Shown here piece after piece: positions 53,218-62,918 of a stretch of DNA of 64,000 nt (position 1 is its first letter; each line of letters begins with the position of its first letter). The notes under the pieces were generated by a model, which was given only the letters and a program-made list of their open reading frames with translations, was not told the DNA's origin and made no database searches. The position numbers and the translations under genes are program-made. Source of the DNA: Phormidium tenue FACHB-886 (GTDB taxonomy: Bacteria; Cyanobacteriota; Cyanobacteriia; Elainellales; Elainellaceae); the NCBI RefSeq assembly GCF_014764505.1, contig NZ_JACXWX010000005.1, forward strand, positions 1 to 64,000, written 5' to 3'.

Positions 53218-54720
53218 TCAAGGCAGCCAAACATTTGGCAAAACGCTGTGAGTGAAGCGGCGGATGGTTTGATTCAGCGATCGCCCCCACTGGATGTGCG
53301 GTTCATCCGGCTCGACTGGAATCACGCTGGCAGGCATTCCCAGTTTGAACCGAGCGATCACGTTATTTGCTGCCTCTAATCCGGTGACATAAGCCTTCTC
53401 TTGCGACCAGGAGCCGTGGCGGTTAATGATCCAATCGCCGCTCATAAACAGATTCTCAAGGCTGGTTGTGCCATGCAGCATCGATGGGTAGCTTCCTGGT
53501 GCAAAATGCGTGACTGCTCTCGGCAATCGGACGACGCTGTGATCGATCACGGTTGCTGAGCGAAAGGCTGGAACGCAGGTCGCTAGATCGCGGTGGACTT
53601 TGGCGACGATCTGTTCATCCTCCATCGGCAAAAGCTGATTGGCGTGATAAAAGTCGGCTTCAATAACGCTACCCGGCTCATTTTTCCATTCGTCGTGCAG
53701 CGCATTCAGATCAAAGAAAGTCCAGCCTGTCGTGGTGTCAAACCCAAAGCAGGCATTAGAAGGTAGCGGAACATGGACTGGGCGATCGAACCACAGCCGT
53801 GTTGCCAGCACATCCACTGCCCCCAAATTCATCAGGTTGCGAAACTCCGAAAACTGTCGGAGGCTGCTGGCGCTGACGATCTTTTGCATGCCCGTCACGC
53901 CCACCGCAAAAATGACCGCATCTGCTTCAAAGACTTCATCGCCGCAGACCACACTAGTCACCCGCTTGCCTTCAGCATCCAACGTGAGATCCGTAACGCG
54001 GCGCTGGGTCAACACTCGCCCGCCTGCCTTCTCAATTTGTGTCACCCAAGGACGAAAAATCATTTCGCCGACTGTGCCTCGGCACCAGACGACATCAAAA
54101 TTGGGCTGGTGCGCCAGGATGAAGTAGTAGAGCATCCCCAGGGCTGCTGCCGCTGAACATTGCTCTCCTGGTGCAAACAATCCCACCAGCAGCATCGGCT
54201 CAAACGATTCCCGGTAGAGGCGAGCAGACACGCCAAATTGCTTAAATAGCTCGCGGGCAGTCACAGAGTCGTAGCGTCGCCAAGCTGCGTCGGAGTTGTC
54301 GAAGTCGAGCAGGGCATAGAGGAGCGGCAGTGCAGAGAGGCGATCGCTCAAGGGCAACCGCTTGAAGCGAGTATAGAGAAACGTGCCCAGCGGCGTGGGC
54401 AAGAGTGGCTCATCTTGAAAGATGGGTGACTCTACCTCCAAGCCTGCTGGGGAATATTGGGACGATCGCGTCCAGTCGGTAAATGGCTTTAGCCCCAGTT
54501 CGTCTACTAGCGTAAATATATTGCGATAGGGATACCAAAACCCATGAATTCCGGCTTCGATCGATCGCCCCTGCGCGGTTTTCCAGCCTGCCACCAATCC
54601 GCCGGGATAGGCTCCTGCTTCCAACAAGGTGACATCGTAGCCCTGCTGAGCGAGATGATGCGTGGCTCCTAAGCCTGCCCAGCCGGCTCCAATGACAACA
54701 ACGCGGGGTGAATGGGACAT
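53218..54720 (-). CDS. FAD-dependent oxidoreductase, carotenoid-desaturase-like
   Basis: A 500-residue flavoprotein: VVVIGAGWAGLGATHHLAQQGYDVTLLEAGAYPGGL (FAD-binding Rossmann, residues 6-41), GIHGFWYPYRNIF, SFEPMLLVGLFAPGEQCSAAAALGML, and the C-terminal FMSGDWIINRHGSWSQEKAYVTGLEAAN. This is the amine-oxidase/phytoene-desaturase superfamily, closest in layout to CrtQ/CrtP-like enzymes. Whether its substrate is a carotenoid or another isoprenoid is not decidable here. It is transcribed divergently from a PCP reductase-like gene 78 bp away. Confidence 0.82.
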   Translation of the reverse strand: MSHSPRVVVIGAGWAGLGATHHLAQQGYDVTLLEAGAYPGGLVAGWKTAQGRSIEAGIHGFWYPYRNIFTLVDELGLKPFTDWTRSSQYSPAGLEVESPIFQDEPLLPTPLGTFLYTRFKRLPLSDRLSALPLLYALLDFDNSDAAWRRYDSVTARELFKQFGVSARLYRESFEPMLLVGLFAPGEQCSAAAALGMLYYFILAHQPNFDVVWCRGTVGEMIFRPWVTQIEKAGGRVLTQRRVTDLTLDAEGKRVTSVVCGDEVFEADAVIFAVGVTGMQKIVSASSLRQFSEFRNLMNLGAVDVLATRLWFDRPVHVPLPSNACFGFDTTTGWTFFDLNALHDEWKNEPGSVIEADFYHANQLLPMEDEQIVAKVHRDLATCVPAFRSATVIDHSVVRLPRAVTHFAPGSYPSMLHGTTSLENLFMSGDWIINRHGSWSQEKAYVTGLEAANNVIARFKLGMPASVIPVEPDEPHIQWGRSLNQTIRRFTHSVLPNVWLP

Positions 54721-54798
54721 GAGTATGGAATTGGGTTACAAGGTACATTAAAAAGATTGTACAAAGCAGCCCTTAACCCATCTGCCCGAAGGAACGTT

Positions 54799-54954
54799 AT
54801 GGAATGGACAGCCGAAGCGGAAGCCCGCCTCAAAGAAATCCCCTTTTTTGTGCGTCCGGCGGCACGCAAGAAGATCGAGAAGTTTGCTCAAGAGCTAGGA
54901 CTGTCTCAAATTACGGTTGAGGTTTACGAGCAAGCGAAGCAGAAGTTTGGCTGA
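54799..54954 (+). CDS. PCP reductase-family small protein
   Basis: A 51-residue protein starting MEWTAEAEARLKEIPFFVRP and continuing AARKKIEKFAQELGLSQITV. This matches the proto-chlorophyllide-reductase 57 kDa C-terminal domain (the ChlB tail), here standing alone. The ATG at 54799 has AAGGA 6-10 nt upstream; an upstream frame to 54712 overlaps the divergent gene. Its role is unknown; a pigment link is suggested by the family name and by the desaturase-like neighbour. Confidence 0.85.
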   Translation: MEWTAEAEARLKEIPFFVRPAARKKIEKFAQELGLSQITVEVYEQAKQKFG

Positions 54955-55105
54955 GCAGCAGCGAAAGACGGCAATCGGTCGATCGGATGAGGGGCATAAA
55001 CGTCAGGAATTGTATCGTATTATTAAGGCTTTATCATTTAAGCCAATTCCTCTGTTCTAGAACAAGAACAGGAGAAGACTGCTTTGCTATTCCTCATCTT
55101 CTACT

Positions 55106-56572
55106 GTGAACCCTCGTATCCTTATTTGGTATCGCAGCGATTTGCGGCTGCACGATCACGAACCGCTCCATCAAGCTTTACAACAGGGAGCGATCGTCGT
55201 TCCGGTGTATTGTTTTGACCCGCGCCAGTTTGCCGAAACCCCGTTCGGCTTTCCTAAAACGGGTGCATTTCGGGCGCAATTTTTGTTGGAGAGCGTAGCA
55301 GATTTACGGCAATCGCTTCAGTCGTTGGGGAGCGATCTCATCGTGCGGCAGGGTCAGCAAGAGCAGGTCATTCCGGCATTGGTGCAGCAGCTCCAAATTT
55401 CGGCGGTTCACTACCATGCGGAAGTCACTTCAGAGGAGCTGGCGGTCGAGAGTGGGCTGCGGGCAAAGCTGGCTCCACTGGGTGTTTCGCTCCAGTCCTT
55501 CTGGGGTCACACGCTCTATCACCCAGACGATTTGCCATTTGAGCCGCAGCGCGTACCGGAGCTGTTCACCAATTTCCGCAAGCAGGTAGAGAAAGATTCG
55601 TCTGTTCGTCCGCAGCTATCAATGCCGAAAGCGCTGCAGCCGCTGCCAGAAGGGGTGGAGCCAGGCAAGCTGCCGACGCTGACAGATTTAGGACTAGAAG
55701 CGCCTGAGTTTGACGATCGATCGGTGCTGCGGTTTGAAGGCGGCGAACGGACTGCCAAGGCACAGCTCGATAACTACTTTTGGAAGCGCGATCGTCTGCG
55801 GTTTTACAAGGAGACGCGCAACGCCATGCTGGGGGCAGATACCTCCTCTAAGTTCTCGGCTTGGCTGGCACTGGGCTGTTTGTCGCCGCGCTACATCTAT
55901 GAGCAGGTACTGCAGTATGAGGAACAGCGCGTCCGCAATGATTCTACCTACTGGTTAATCTTTGAGTTACTTTGGCGCGACTATTTCCGGTTTATTTGCG
56001 CTAAGCACAGCAACAAAATCTTTTTTGCATCTGGCTTGCAGGGGATCGACATTCCCTGGAAGCAAGACTGGCAGCGCTTCGATCTATGGCGCGAGGGCAG
56101 GACGGGCTTTCCGCTGGTGGATGCCAACATGCAAGAACTCGCTGCCACTGGCTACATGTCAAATCGCGGACGGCAAAACGTTGCTAGCTTTTTGACTAAA
56201 AATCTGGGCATTGACTGGCGCATGGGAGCCGAGTGGTTTGAGTCGCTGCTGATCGACTATGACGTGTGCAGCAATTGGGGCAACTGGAACTACACAGCAG
56301 GGGTAGGCAACGATGCCCGTGGCTTTCGCTTTTTCAACATCTACAAGCAGGCGAAGGATTATGACCCGCAGGGTGAGTTTGTCAAGCATTGGCTGCCAGA
56401 ACTCAGACAGGTTCCGGGTGGCAAGGTGCATGATGTGGCAAGACTCAACCCTGAAGAGCAAAAACGTTATGGGGTGCGGCTGGGGGTAGATTATCCGAAG
56501 CCAATTGTCGATTTATTCAAGTCTGCCCAGGCGAACGAGAAAATATACAACGCCGCTATCAGTCATAGATAA
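55106..56572 (+). CDS. cry: cryptochrome DASH / photolyase-family flavoprotein
   Basis: A 488-residue protein: LIWYRSDLRLHDHEPL (antenna domain start), a photolyase FAD domain with DNYFWKRDRLRFYKETRN, SSKFSAWLALGCLSPRYIY, STYWLIFELLWRDYFRF, and SNRGRQNVASFL…GNWNYTAGVGNDAR. These blocks fit the DASH subgroup better than CPD photolyase I, and the length is that of cyanobacterial Cry-DASH. It binds FAD and probably a methenyltetrahydrofolate antenna, repairs single-stranded CPDs or acts as a blue-light sensor. Start GTG. Confidence 0.88.
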   Translation: MNPRILIWYRSDLRLHDHEPLHQALQQGAIVVPVYCFDPRQFAETPFGFPKTGAFRAQFLLESVADLRQSLQSLGSDLIVRQGQQEQVIPALVQQLQISAVHYHAEVTSEELAVESGLRAKLAPLGVSLQSFWGHTLYHPDDLPFEPQRVPELFTNFRKQVEKDSSVRPQLSMPKALQPLPEGVEPGKLPTLTDLGLEAPEFDDRSVLRFEGGERTAKAQLDNYFWKRDRLRFYKETRNAMLGADTSSKFSAWLALGCLSPRYIYEQVLQYEEQRVRNDSTYWLIFELLWRDYFRFICAKHSNKIFFASGLQGIDIPWKQDWQRFDLWREGRTGFPLVDANMQELAATGYMSNRGRQNVASFLTKNLGIDWRMGAEWFESLLIDYDVCSNWGNWNYTAGVGNDARGFRFFNIYKQAKDYDPQGEFVKHWLPELRQVPGGKVHDVARLNPEEQKRYGVRLGVDYPKPIVDLFKSAQANEKIYNAAISHR

Positions 56573-56772
56573 AGCAGTATACCGAGTGAAGCAATTAAAT
56601 TAGCTGCTTGGCGATCGCCTTTAAGCCCCGTAAAATATACAGCAAGTCTTTTGCCTCGAAGACCTGATAGATCTTTGACTGGGCATACTTGGGGAAACAC
56701 TGTGGAAATAACTTTGGAAATACAAGTTTACGATCGTTAGTTACCCTGCCAAATCGATAATCTTCGAAAGAT

Positions 56773-58128
56773 TTACGTTCCAGGTGGAGCAGAGTAGTTG
56801 AGAAAGCGGGTGAACTGCGGCTGAAAAAGCAGCTTGACGGTTCCCACCGGACCATTCCGGTGTTTAGTGATGATCAGTTCAGCAATGCCGCGATCGGGCG
56901 TATCGGGATTGTAATACTCTTCCCGATAGAGCATCATCACCAGATCTGCGTCCTGCTCGATCGAACCACTTTCGCGCAAATCTGACATCATCGGGCGTTT
57001 ATTCGTACGAGATTCCACTCCGCGGCTGAGCTGCGACAGGGCAATAATTGGCACCTGCAGCTCACGCGCCAGCCCCTTCAGCGATCGGGTTACCTTCGAC
57101 AGCTCCTGTACCCGGTTGTCAGAACCACTGCCCTCCATCAGCTGCAGATAGTCAATCAAAATTAGCCCCAATGCACCGCCCTGCTCAGCCTGTAGTCGTC
57201 GGGCTTTCGATCGCATTTCTGCCACAGAAATATTGGGCGTGTCGTCGATAAAGATAGGCAGCTGCGACAGCACACTAATCGCATTTCCCAGTGGCTCCCA
57301 TTCCGTTTGGCTGATCCGCCCCGATCGCAGCCTGCCGCTTTCGACCTGTGCCTCGCTAGAGAGCAGACGATAGACGAGCTGCTCTTTAGACATTTCCAGA
57401 CTAAAGACGGCAATCGGCAGCTTATGAAATGCGGCGATATTCCGGGCAATATTGAGGACAAAGCTGGTTTTGCCCATCGAGGGGCGACCTGCCGCAATGA
57501 TCAAGTCCGATCGCTGAAACCCCTGCGTCATAGCGTCTAGGTCATAAAAACCGCAGGAGATTCCGGGCATCACCAGCCCCAGCGATCGACTCTCAATATC
57601 TGCAAACGTTGAGGTCAAGATATCTGCCGTTGCCATTAGGCTCTGCTGTGGGCGGGCTTGGGTGATGCTAAACACCTTTTGCTCCGACCGATCCAGCACC
57701 GATTCCAAGGGCGCATCAGCTTCGTAACCCAGTTGGGCAATTTCGTTGCCCGCCTGAATGAGCTTGCGGCGCAAATACTTCTCTGTGACGAGCTGGGCGT
57801 ACTGGTCAATGTTGACCGCGCTGATCGTTCGATCGATCAGCTGTGCTAACTGGCTTGTACCGCCTACCTTTTCCAGCAGGCCGCGATCGCGCAGCCAGCT
57901 TGCCAGGCTCATTAAATCTGTGGGTCTCCCTTGGGCTTGCAGGGCGAGCGCAGCCCGGTAGATCTCCTGGTGAGCGCTGATGTAAAACGCCTCCGGACGC
58001 AGCAGTTCCATGACTCGTCCGAGTGCCTCTGGATCAAGCAAAATTCCGCCCAGGATAGCTTCTTCAGCGTCGATGTTTTGCGGGGGGAGGCGATCGCTGT
58101 ACCCCTGGAAATTAAGTTCTTGAACCAT
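56773..58128 (-). CDS. dnaB: replicative DNA helicase DnaB
   Basis: A 451-residue hexameric helicase. The N-terminal domain begins DRLPPQNIDAEEAILGGILLDPEAL. The RecA-like domain has Walker A GRPSMGKTSFVLNIA, ILIDYLQLMEG (Walker B) and SNK-like RTNKRPMMSDLRESGSIEQDADLVM. No intein interrupts it. It unwinds DNA ahead of the replisome. The ATG at 58128 is chosen as the frame back to 58230 is not DnaB. It follows rplI, the order seen in many cyanobacteria and other bacteria. Confidence 0.95.
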   Translation of the reverse strand: MVQELNFQGYSDRLPPQNIDAEEAILGGILLDPEALGRVMELLRPEAFYISAHQEIYRAALALQAQGRPTDLMSLASWLRDRGLLEKVGGTSQLAQLIDRTISAVNIDQYAQLVTEKYLRRKLIQAGNEIAQLGYEADAPLESVLDRSEQKVFSITQARPQQSLMATADILTSTFADIESRSLGLVMPGISCGFYDLDAMTQGFQRSDLIIAAGRPSMGKTSFVLNIARNIAAFHKLPIAVFSLEMSKEQLVYRLLSSEAQVESGRLRSGRISQTEWEPLGNAISVLSQLPIFIDDTPNISVAEMRSKARRLQAEQGGALGLILIDYLQLMEGSGSDNRVQELSKVTRSLKGLARELQVPIIALSQLSRGVESRTNKRPMMSDLRESGSIEQDADLVMMLYREEYYNPDTPDRGIAELIITKHRNGPVGTVKLLFQPQFTRFLNYSAPPGT

Positions 58129-58306
58129 TGGAGCGGCAGGATGAGGAATGAGGTTTACGGCTGCGGAGCAGTCGGATGCAGCCTGAGTGGTGAGTATTCT
58201 AGCTTGCTTTTCCACGGATCTAACGACCAATCCCTAAAAAATGTACTAATTTTTGTACTGCTATTGTCGTACATTTGTACTAGTTTGTCCAGGTTGCAAG
58301 CATGAA

Positions 58307-58334
58307 AAAAGCTGGGTGAGACCACCCAGCTTTT
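58307..58334 (-). terminator. terminator of rplI
   Basis: AAAAGCTGGGTG (58307-58318) and CACCCAGCTTTT (58323-58334), a 12-bp perfect stem with loop AGAC. On the minus strand the stem runs into six T residues, an intrinsic terminator between rplI and dnaB. Confidence 0.8.
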
Positions 58335-58379
58335 CGATTTCACTCTTAACGTCTAAAAGGCGAAGCCGCCACGAGTTGG

Positions 58380-58838
58380 TTAGCTAGCTACAACCTGAAC
58401 CTGAACGGTTGCCGCAACTTCCGGGTGAAGCTTGATGTCTACGCTGTAGGTTCCCAGCTTGTGGATGTCTGGAACCGAGATGGTGCGGCGATCGATCTCA
58501 ATGCCTGTCGTAGACTGGATCACCTCTGCCACTTCCTGGTTGGTCACAGTTCCAAAGATCGAATCTTTCTCACCGACTTGCTTGGCGATCGACAAAGCCG
58601 TTGCTTGCTCTAACGCAGCCTTTTGCGCTTCGGCTTCCTTCTTCAGCTCTGCCAAACGCTGCCGCTCGGCTTCCCGCCGCCGCTCCACTTGCTTGAGGAT
58701 GCCGGGTGTAGTATGAACTGCCAGCTTCTGCGGCAGCAGGTAATTGCGAGCATAGCCTGGTGCTACCTCAACCAAGTCACCCGCCCGACCCAGCTTGCTA
58801 ATGTCTTTGTTTAGGACTAACTGAACTCGTTTTACCAT
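58380..58838 (-). CDS. rplI: 50S ribosomal protein L9
   Basis: A 152-residue L9: [20 protein letters not shown], then [14 protein letters not shown], a long connecting helix ([22 protein letters not shown]), and the C-terminal domain with [15 protein letters not shown] and [14 protein letters not shown]. It binds 23S rRNA and stabilises the L1 stalk side of the ribosome. Normal length. Followed by a strong terminator, then dnaB. Confidence 0.97.
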   Translation of the reverse strand: MVKRVQLVLNKDISKLGRAGDLVEVAPGYARNYLLPQKLAVHTTPGILKQVERRREAERQRLAELKKEAEAQKAALEQATALSIAKQVGEKDSIFGTVTNQEVAEVIQSTTGIEIDRRTISVPDIHKLGTYSVDIKLHPEVAATVQVQVVAS

Positions 58839-59131
58839 AGCGTTCCCCGCCTATCTTATTCTCTAGATAGCAATAAAGTTTGACTATTTTGTCGCCAGTT
58901 GACAAGCATAGCGAAATTAAGGGAGCGATCGCAAGAGGAATGGCTAGTTTTTGAAGGACTATCCGCTTTGCCTTAAGGGATGAAGAGTACCCAGACGGAG
59001 GCTTTCAGGGTTTTAATTGACTCTTCTACAATTAGGTCATCACGTTCCATATCTGAATTCATCTTGGTCAATTTTAGAAGCTAGATTTAAGCGTTTAAAA
59101 GCATCTTTCATATCTTTCTGGAGAATAACTT

Positions 59132-59821
59132 ATGGTAGACAGTGTTGACGGACCCTTCAACGGTAGGGTCTGGGGAACCGACGCAGCCGATCGCCTCTAT
59201 GGATTGGGCGGCAGCGATCGACTTTTGGGATTAGCCGGAGACGATCAGCTCTATGGCGATGCGTTTCCGCCCCCTGATGTGCCAGTTCCGCCTCAGGTTC
59301 TAATTTTTATATCCCCTCATAACGACTACCTTAACGGGGGGGGCGGCAATGACAGCTTGGATGGCGGCATTGACAACGATCGATTGATTGGCGGCGCAGG
59401 CGATGACGTTTTAGTGGGTGGGGTTGGTGGCGTTTATCAAGAGTTTTCTGGCTCGGTCAATGACCCCGTACCCAAGCGCAAGGGCGAAGTCGATCGGCTC
59501 ACGGGAGGCGAGGGCAGAGACACCTTTGTGCTGGGTGATGTGAAGCAGGTCTATTATGCCAGCAATCAGCTGCGTGGCTCTGACGGCGACGATTACGCCA
59601 TCATCACAGACTTTACAGACGGTGATGATACAATTCAGCTCAAGGGCGGCACTCGCTACCTCCTGCAGTCTGTCCCGCTGGGCAGGGCTTCTGGGATTGG
59701 CATCTATGTCGATCGATCGGCTTCTCAGAGGAATGAGCTGATTGGGATCGTGCAAGGAGCCAGCCTTGCTGTTCTAAATCTAACCGACCGTCCTGCGGGC
59801 GGCATTTCTGTAATTACCTAG
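59132..59821 (+). CDS. RTX-type calcium-binding repeat protein
   Basis: A 229-residue protein. Hemolysin-type nonapeptide repeats (GGxGxDxLx) appear in two blocks: GLGGSDRLLGLAGDDQLYGD (~22-41) and GGGGNDSLDGGIDNDRLIGG with GAGDDVLVGG (~67-97). A C-terminal domain DYAIITDFTDGDDTIQLKGG is typical of the M10-type/RTX end. Family knowledge: binds Ca2+ outside the cell and is usually exported by a type I system without signal peptide; no partner exporter is nearby. Possibly a surface or extracellular matrix protein. Confidence 0.85.
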   Translation: MVDSVDGPFNGRVWGTDAADRLYGLGGSDRLLGLAGDDQLYGDAFPPPDVPVPPQVLIFISPHNDYLNGGGGNDSLDGGIDNDRLIGGAGDDVLVGGVGGVYQEFSGSVNDPVPKRKGEVDRLTGGEGRDTFVLGDVKQVYYASNQLRGSDGDDYAIITDFTDGDDTIQLKGGTRYLLQSVPLGRASGIGIYVDRSASQRNELIGIVQGASLAVLNLTDRPAGGISVIT

Positions 59822-59888
59822 CGGCTACAAAAATTGCCCTGCTGCTATTAAAGGCAGCAGGGCAGTTAGTTTTCAGATCAGTTTGGGT

Positions 59889-61679
59889 CTAGCGCTTTGC
59901 TAACTTCTTCGTCAGCTTCCGCAGCCGGATTGACTCAGGTGTCACCTCTAGTAGCTCATCCGAGCTGATGTATTCCAGCGCTCGCTCTAGGCTCATGTCA
60001 ATCGGTGCCTGAAGCTGTACTAGCTCATCGCCGCCTGCTGCCCGGTGGTTAGTGAGCTGCTTGGTTTTGCAGACATTCAGCTCTAGGTCTTGCTGGCGGT
60101 TATGCTCACCGACGATCATGCCTTTGTAGACCTTGGTACCCGGTGTGATGAAGAAAGCGCCGCGATCTTCTGCGTTCTTCATCGCATAGAAGGTGGCTGT
60201 GCCTTCCTCGAAGGAGATTAACACTCCGTTTCGGCGAGTTTCTACCTCTCCAATGATGGGGCGGTAGTCCAAAAAGCTGTGGTTCATGATGCCGTCGCCG
60301 CGCGTCAGCCGCATAAATTCACCCCGGAAGCCGATCAAGCCACGCGCTGGAATCACGAACTCTAGCTGCGTGCGACCATTGCCGCCCACCTGCATGTCTT
60401 GCATTTCGCCTTTGCGCTGACCCAGCCGCTCGATACAGCCGCCAACTGCTTCGTCGGGCACGTCTAGCACCAGTTGCTCAAACGGCTCACAGGGCTGACC
60501 GCTTACCTCGCGGTAGATCACCTGCGGCTGCGAAACTTGAAACTCGTAGCCTTCCCGCCGCATGGTTTCGATCAGGATGCCGAGGTGCAGTTCACCACGA
60601 CCAGACACGAGGAATTTATCAGGCGAGTCAGTCTCTTCAATTCGCAATGCCACGTTGGTTTCCAGCTCGCGCATCAATCGATCGCGTAGCTGCCGAGAGG
60701 TGACAAACTGGCCTTCCTGCCCAGAGAACGGCGAATCATTGACCGAGAAAGTCATCTGCAGCGTGGGCTCATCCACTTTAATTAGCGGCAGCGCTTGTGG
60801 ATTGGTGGGATCAGTAATCGTTTCACCAATGTTGGCATCGGCAAAGCCAGCGACCGCGACGATATTTCCGGCGCCTGCCTTATCGAGGTCAATCCGCTTT
60901 AAGCCCTCAAAGCCCAACAGCTTCGAGATCTTGGCTTTGACGATCGAGCCATCCTCTTTCACCAAAGCGGCTTGCTGACCCATTTGAATCGTGCCGTTGT
61001 GGATGCGACCAATGATGATCCGCCCTAAATATTCCGAGTAATCCAGCGTGGTGACTTGAAGCTGCAGCGGCTTGGCTGGATCGCCCACTGGCGGCGGCAC
61101 ATGCTTGAGGATCGCCTCAAACAGCGGCTTCATATCTACTGCCTCGTCTTCTAGGTCGTTTTTGGCAAAGCCTGCCAACCCAGAGGCAAACAGATAGGGA
61201 AACTCGCACTGGTCGTCATCTGCGCCCAATTCGAGGAAGAGATCAAGGACTTTGTCGATCGCTCCAAATGGGTCAGCTTGAGGACGATCAATCTTGTTGA
61301 CGACGACGATCGGACGTAAGCCTTTTTCCAGCGCTTTTTTCAACACAAAGCGCGTCTGCGGCATCGGTCCTTCGTTGGCATCCACAATCAGGATGCAGCC
61401 ATCTACCATGCCCAGCACCCGCTCGACTTCGCCGCCGAAGTCTGCGTGACCGGGTGTATCAACAATATTGACTAGAATTTCGCCATAGCGAACGGCAGTG
61501 TTTTTCGAGAGAATGGTGATGCCCCGCTCTCGCTCTAGCGTGTTGGAGTCCATAACGCAGTCCGGAACTTCCTCGCCTTCTCGAAATGTGCCGGACTGTT
61601 TAAGCAGTGCATCAACAAGCGTCGTTTTGCCGTGGTCAACGTGAGCAATGATGGCAACATTGCGAATAGGCAGCGTCAT
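59889..61679 (-). CDS. typA: ribosome-associated GTPase TypA/BipA
   Basis: A 596-residue translational GTPase: [20 protein letters not shown] (G1), [11 protein letters not shown] (G2), [16 protein letters not shown] (G3), NKIDRPQAD (G4), followed by EF-G-like domains and the TypA-specific C-terminus ([35 protein letters not shown]). It assists ribosome assembly and stress adaptation. The ATG at 61679 is chosen; the frame to 61757 adds residues not seen in the family. Confidence 0.95.
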   Translation of the reverse strand: MTLPIRNVAIIAHVDHGKTTLVDALLKQSGTFREGEEVPDCVMDSNTLERERGITILSKNTAVRYGEILVNIVDTPGHADFGGEVERVLGMVDGCILIVDANEGPMPQTRFVLKKALEKGLRPIVVVNKIDRPQADPFGAIDKVLDLFLELGADDDQCEFPYLFASGLAGFAKNDLEDEAVDMKPLFEAILKHVPPPVGDPAKPLQLQVTTLDYSEYLGRIIIGRIHNGTIQMGQQAALVKEDGSIVKAKISKLLGFEGLKRIDLDKAGAGNIVAVAGFADANIGETITDPTNPQALPLIKVDEPTLQMTFSVNDSPFSGQEGQFVTSRQLRDRLMRELETNVALRIEETDSPDKFLVSGRGELHLGILIETMRREGYEFQVSQPQVIYREVSGQPCEPFEQLVLDVPDEAVGGCIERLGQRKGEMQDMQVGGNGRTQLEFVIPARGLIGFRGEFMRLTRGDGIMNHSFLDYRPIIGEVETRRNGVLISFEEGTATFYAMKNAEDRGAFFITPGTKVYKGMIVGEHNRQQDLELNVCKTKQLTNHRAAGGDELVQLQAPIDMSLERALEYISSDELLEVTPESIRLRKLTKKLAKR

Positions 61680-61841
61680 AGGAAAGATCCGTAGAGAAAA
61701 GGAAAATCTTGATGAAGAACGGTCTACTTCTTTTATAGACTTCGTTGCTTTCTGCAAGAATTCCGTGTAAAGAAGCCGTAATGATCTTATCTTAACTGTT
61801 CACAAAATTTATGGCTGCTTATCAAGTGTTGAAGATTGCTC

Positions 61842-61945
61842 TTATAGCGCTACGCGCATATGTGAGGACAAATTTTTTTGCAAAAAGCCCCGTGTAGCTG
61901 AGCCTTACACAACAATAATTTTGATCCAGGCGCGTAGCGTCATAA
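61842..61945. repeat. palindromic dispersed element, copy E
   Basis: Terminal inverted repeats TTATAGCGCTACGCGC (61842-61857) and GCGCGTAGCGTCATAA (61930-61945) match at 14 of 16 positions. The inside has GGACAAATT, a GCAAAAAGC word and an inner stem GTGTA…TACAC. This is the clearest full copy, about 104 bp, and looks like a MITE-type element without a transposase. Confidence 0.55.
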
Positions 61946-62030
61946 CCATGCCAATTTTTGCTACGCCAATTTGCGAAGAAGGGGAATAGTTTGGAGGGCG
62001 TACTACAGGAAGTATGGACCTCTAAATTTC

Positions 62031-62300
62031 TTAAGGACCCGAGAAAATTGCCTCGTCTAAATCGCTGCGGCTCAGCGAATATTTGAACGATCGCTGGATA
62101 TCTTTACCGTCTGCCCCAGCGCCGATGTAACGCACCGCCAGCGAGTCGATCTCCATCCAAATCTCGGCTTGCCAGGTGGGCCGGGTGATGTGCCAACAGT
62201 GGCGGTTTTCCTGATCTTGCTGGCAGCCGTGAGAACGGAGCCATTGCTCGATTTCCGGCAAGGGATAGTTGTAGAGCGGTGTAGTGGGAGGAAGCGACAT
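62031..62300 (-). CDS. DUF3143 family protein
   Basis: An 89-residue soluble protein: TPLYNYPLPEIEQWLRSHGC, HCWHITRPTWQAEIWMEIDSLAVRYIG and the end SRSDLDEAIFSGP. These match the small cyanobacterial DUF3143 family. No function is established. It is downstream of a DnaJ-domain gene on the same strand (97 bp gap), a pairing I recall in other cyanobacteria, suggesting a shared role. Confidence 0.8.
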   Translation of the reverse strand: MSLPPTTPLYNYPLPEIEQWLRSHGCQQDQENRHCWHITRPTWQAEIWMEIDSLAVRYIGAGADGKDIQRSFKYSLSRSDLDEAIFSGP

Positions 62301-62397
62301 GACTAGATCAAGCTGAGATTGCTTAACCTATTGTAATAAGTCTTGTACTTAAGTCTTGTCCTGGGAGGGCATGTATCCTACTCAGCCTTCCAGCAAC

Positions 62398-62838
62398 TCA
62401 GAGCACAATCTCTCCTCGGACGATGCCAACGCCGATTGCCAAGAGAATACATCCCAGGAAAGTAACCGCCAGAATAAATAGGGCAAACAGCTCTCCAGCG
62501 GATAAGGGACGATCAGTAGGGTCAAGATAGACAGTCGATCGAGTCTTTTGCTTCTCTGTGACTGGACGATACAAATCTGCAGGCGGCTGGATCACCGTAT
62601 AGCGAGAATAGCCAATCCTCAAGTCGTAGGCGATGCGGCGCTCTGGATTGCTGAGTGTGGCATAGGCTTCGTTAAGCTGCTGAAATTTGGCTGTAGCGAT
62701 CGCTGCCGGTAGAGTTGTGGTGTCAGGGTGATAGAGCTTGCTGAGCGTCCGGTACGTCCGCCGAATCTGCTGAGCAGAAGCAGAGGGGTGCAAATTCAAC
62801 AAATCATAATAGGTTCGATTTGCTTTTGCTTCAGCCAT
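62398..62838 (-). CDS. membrane-anchored J-domain protein
   Basis: A 146-residue protein. Residues ~9-70 form a J domain (NRTYYDLLNLHPSASAQQIRRTYRTLSKLYHPD with the HPD motif, then FQQLNEAYATLSNPERRIAYD), which stimulates DnaK ATPase. A linker leads to one C-terminal membrane helix (LFALFILAVTFLGCILLAIGVGIV). It probably recruits DnaK to the thylakoid or plasma membrane. The ATG at 62838 has AAGGG about 9 nt upstream; an ATG at 62847 is the alternative. Confidence 0.87.
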   Translation of the reverse strand: MAEAKANRTYYDLLNLHPSASAQQIRRTYRTLSKLYHPDTTTLPAAIATAKFQQLNEAYATLSNPERRIAYDLRIGYSRYTVIQPPADLYRPVTEKQKTRSTVYLDPTDRPLSAGELFALFILAVTFLGCILLAIGVGIVRGEIVL

Positions 62839-62918
62839 CTGGTGCATCCCTTAATCCACTTACCAGTTTGTTCTAACCTGCCGTTGTTCAACCGTCTCAA
62901 AGTTAACCTGTCTCAAAA

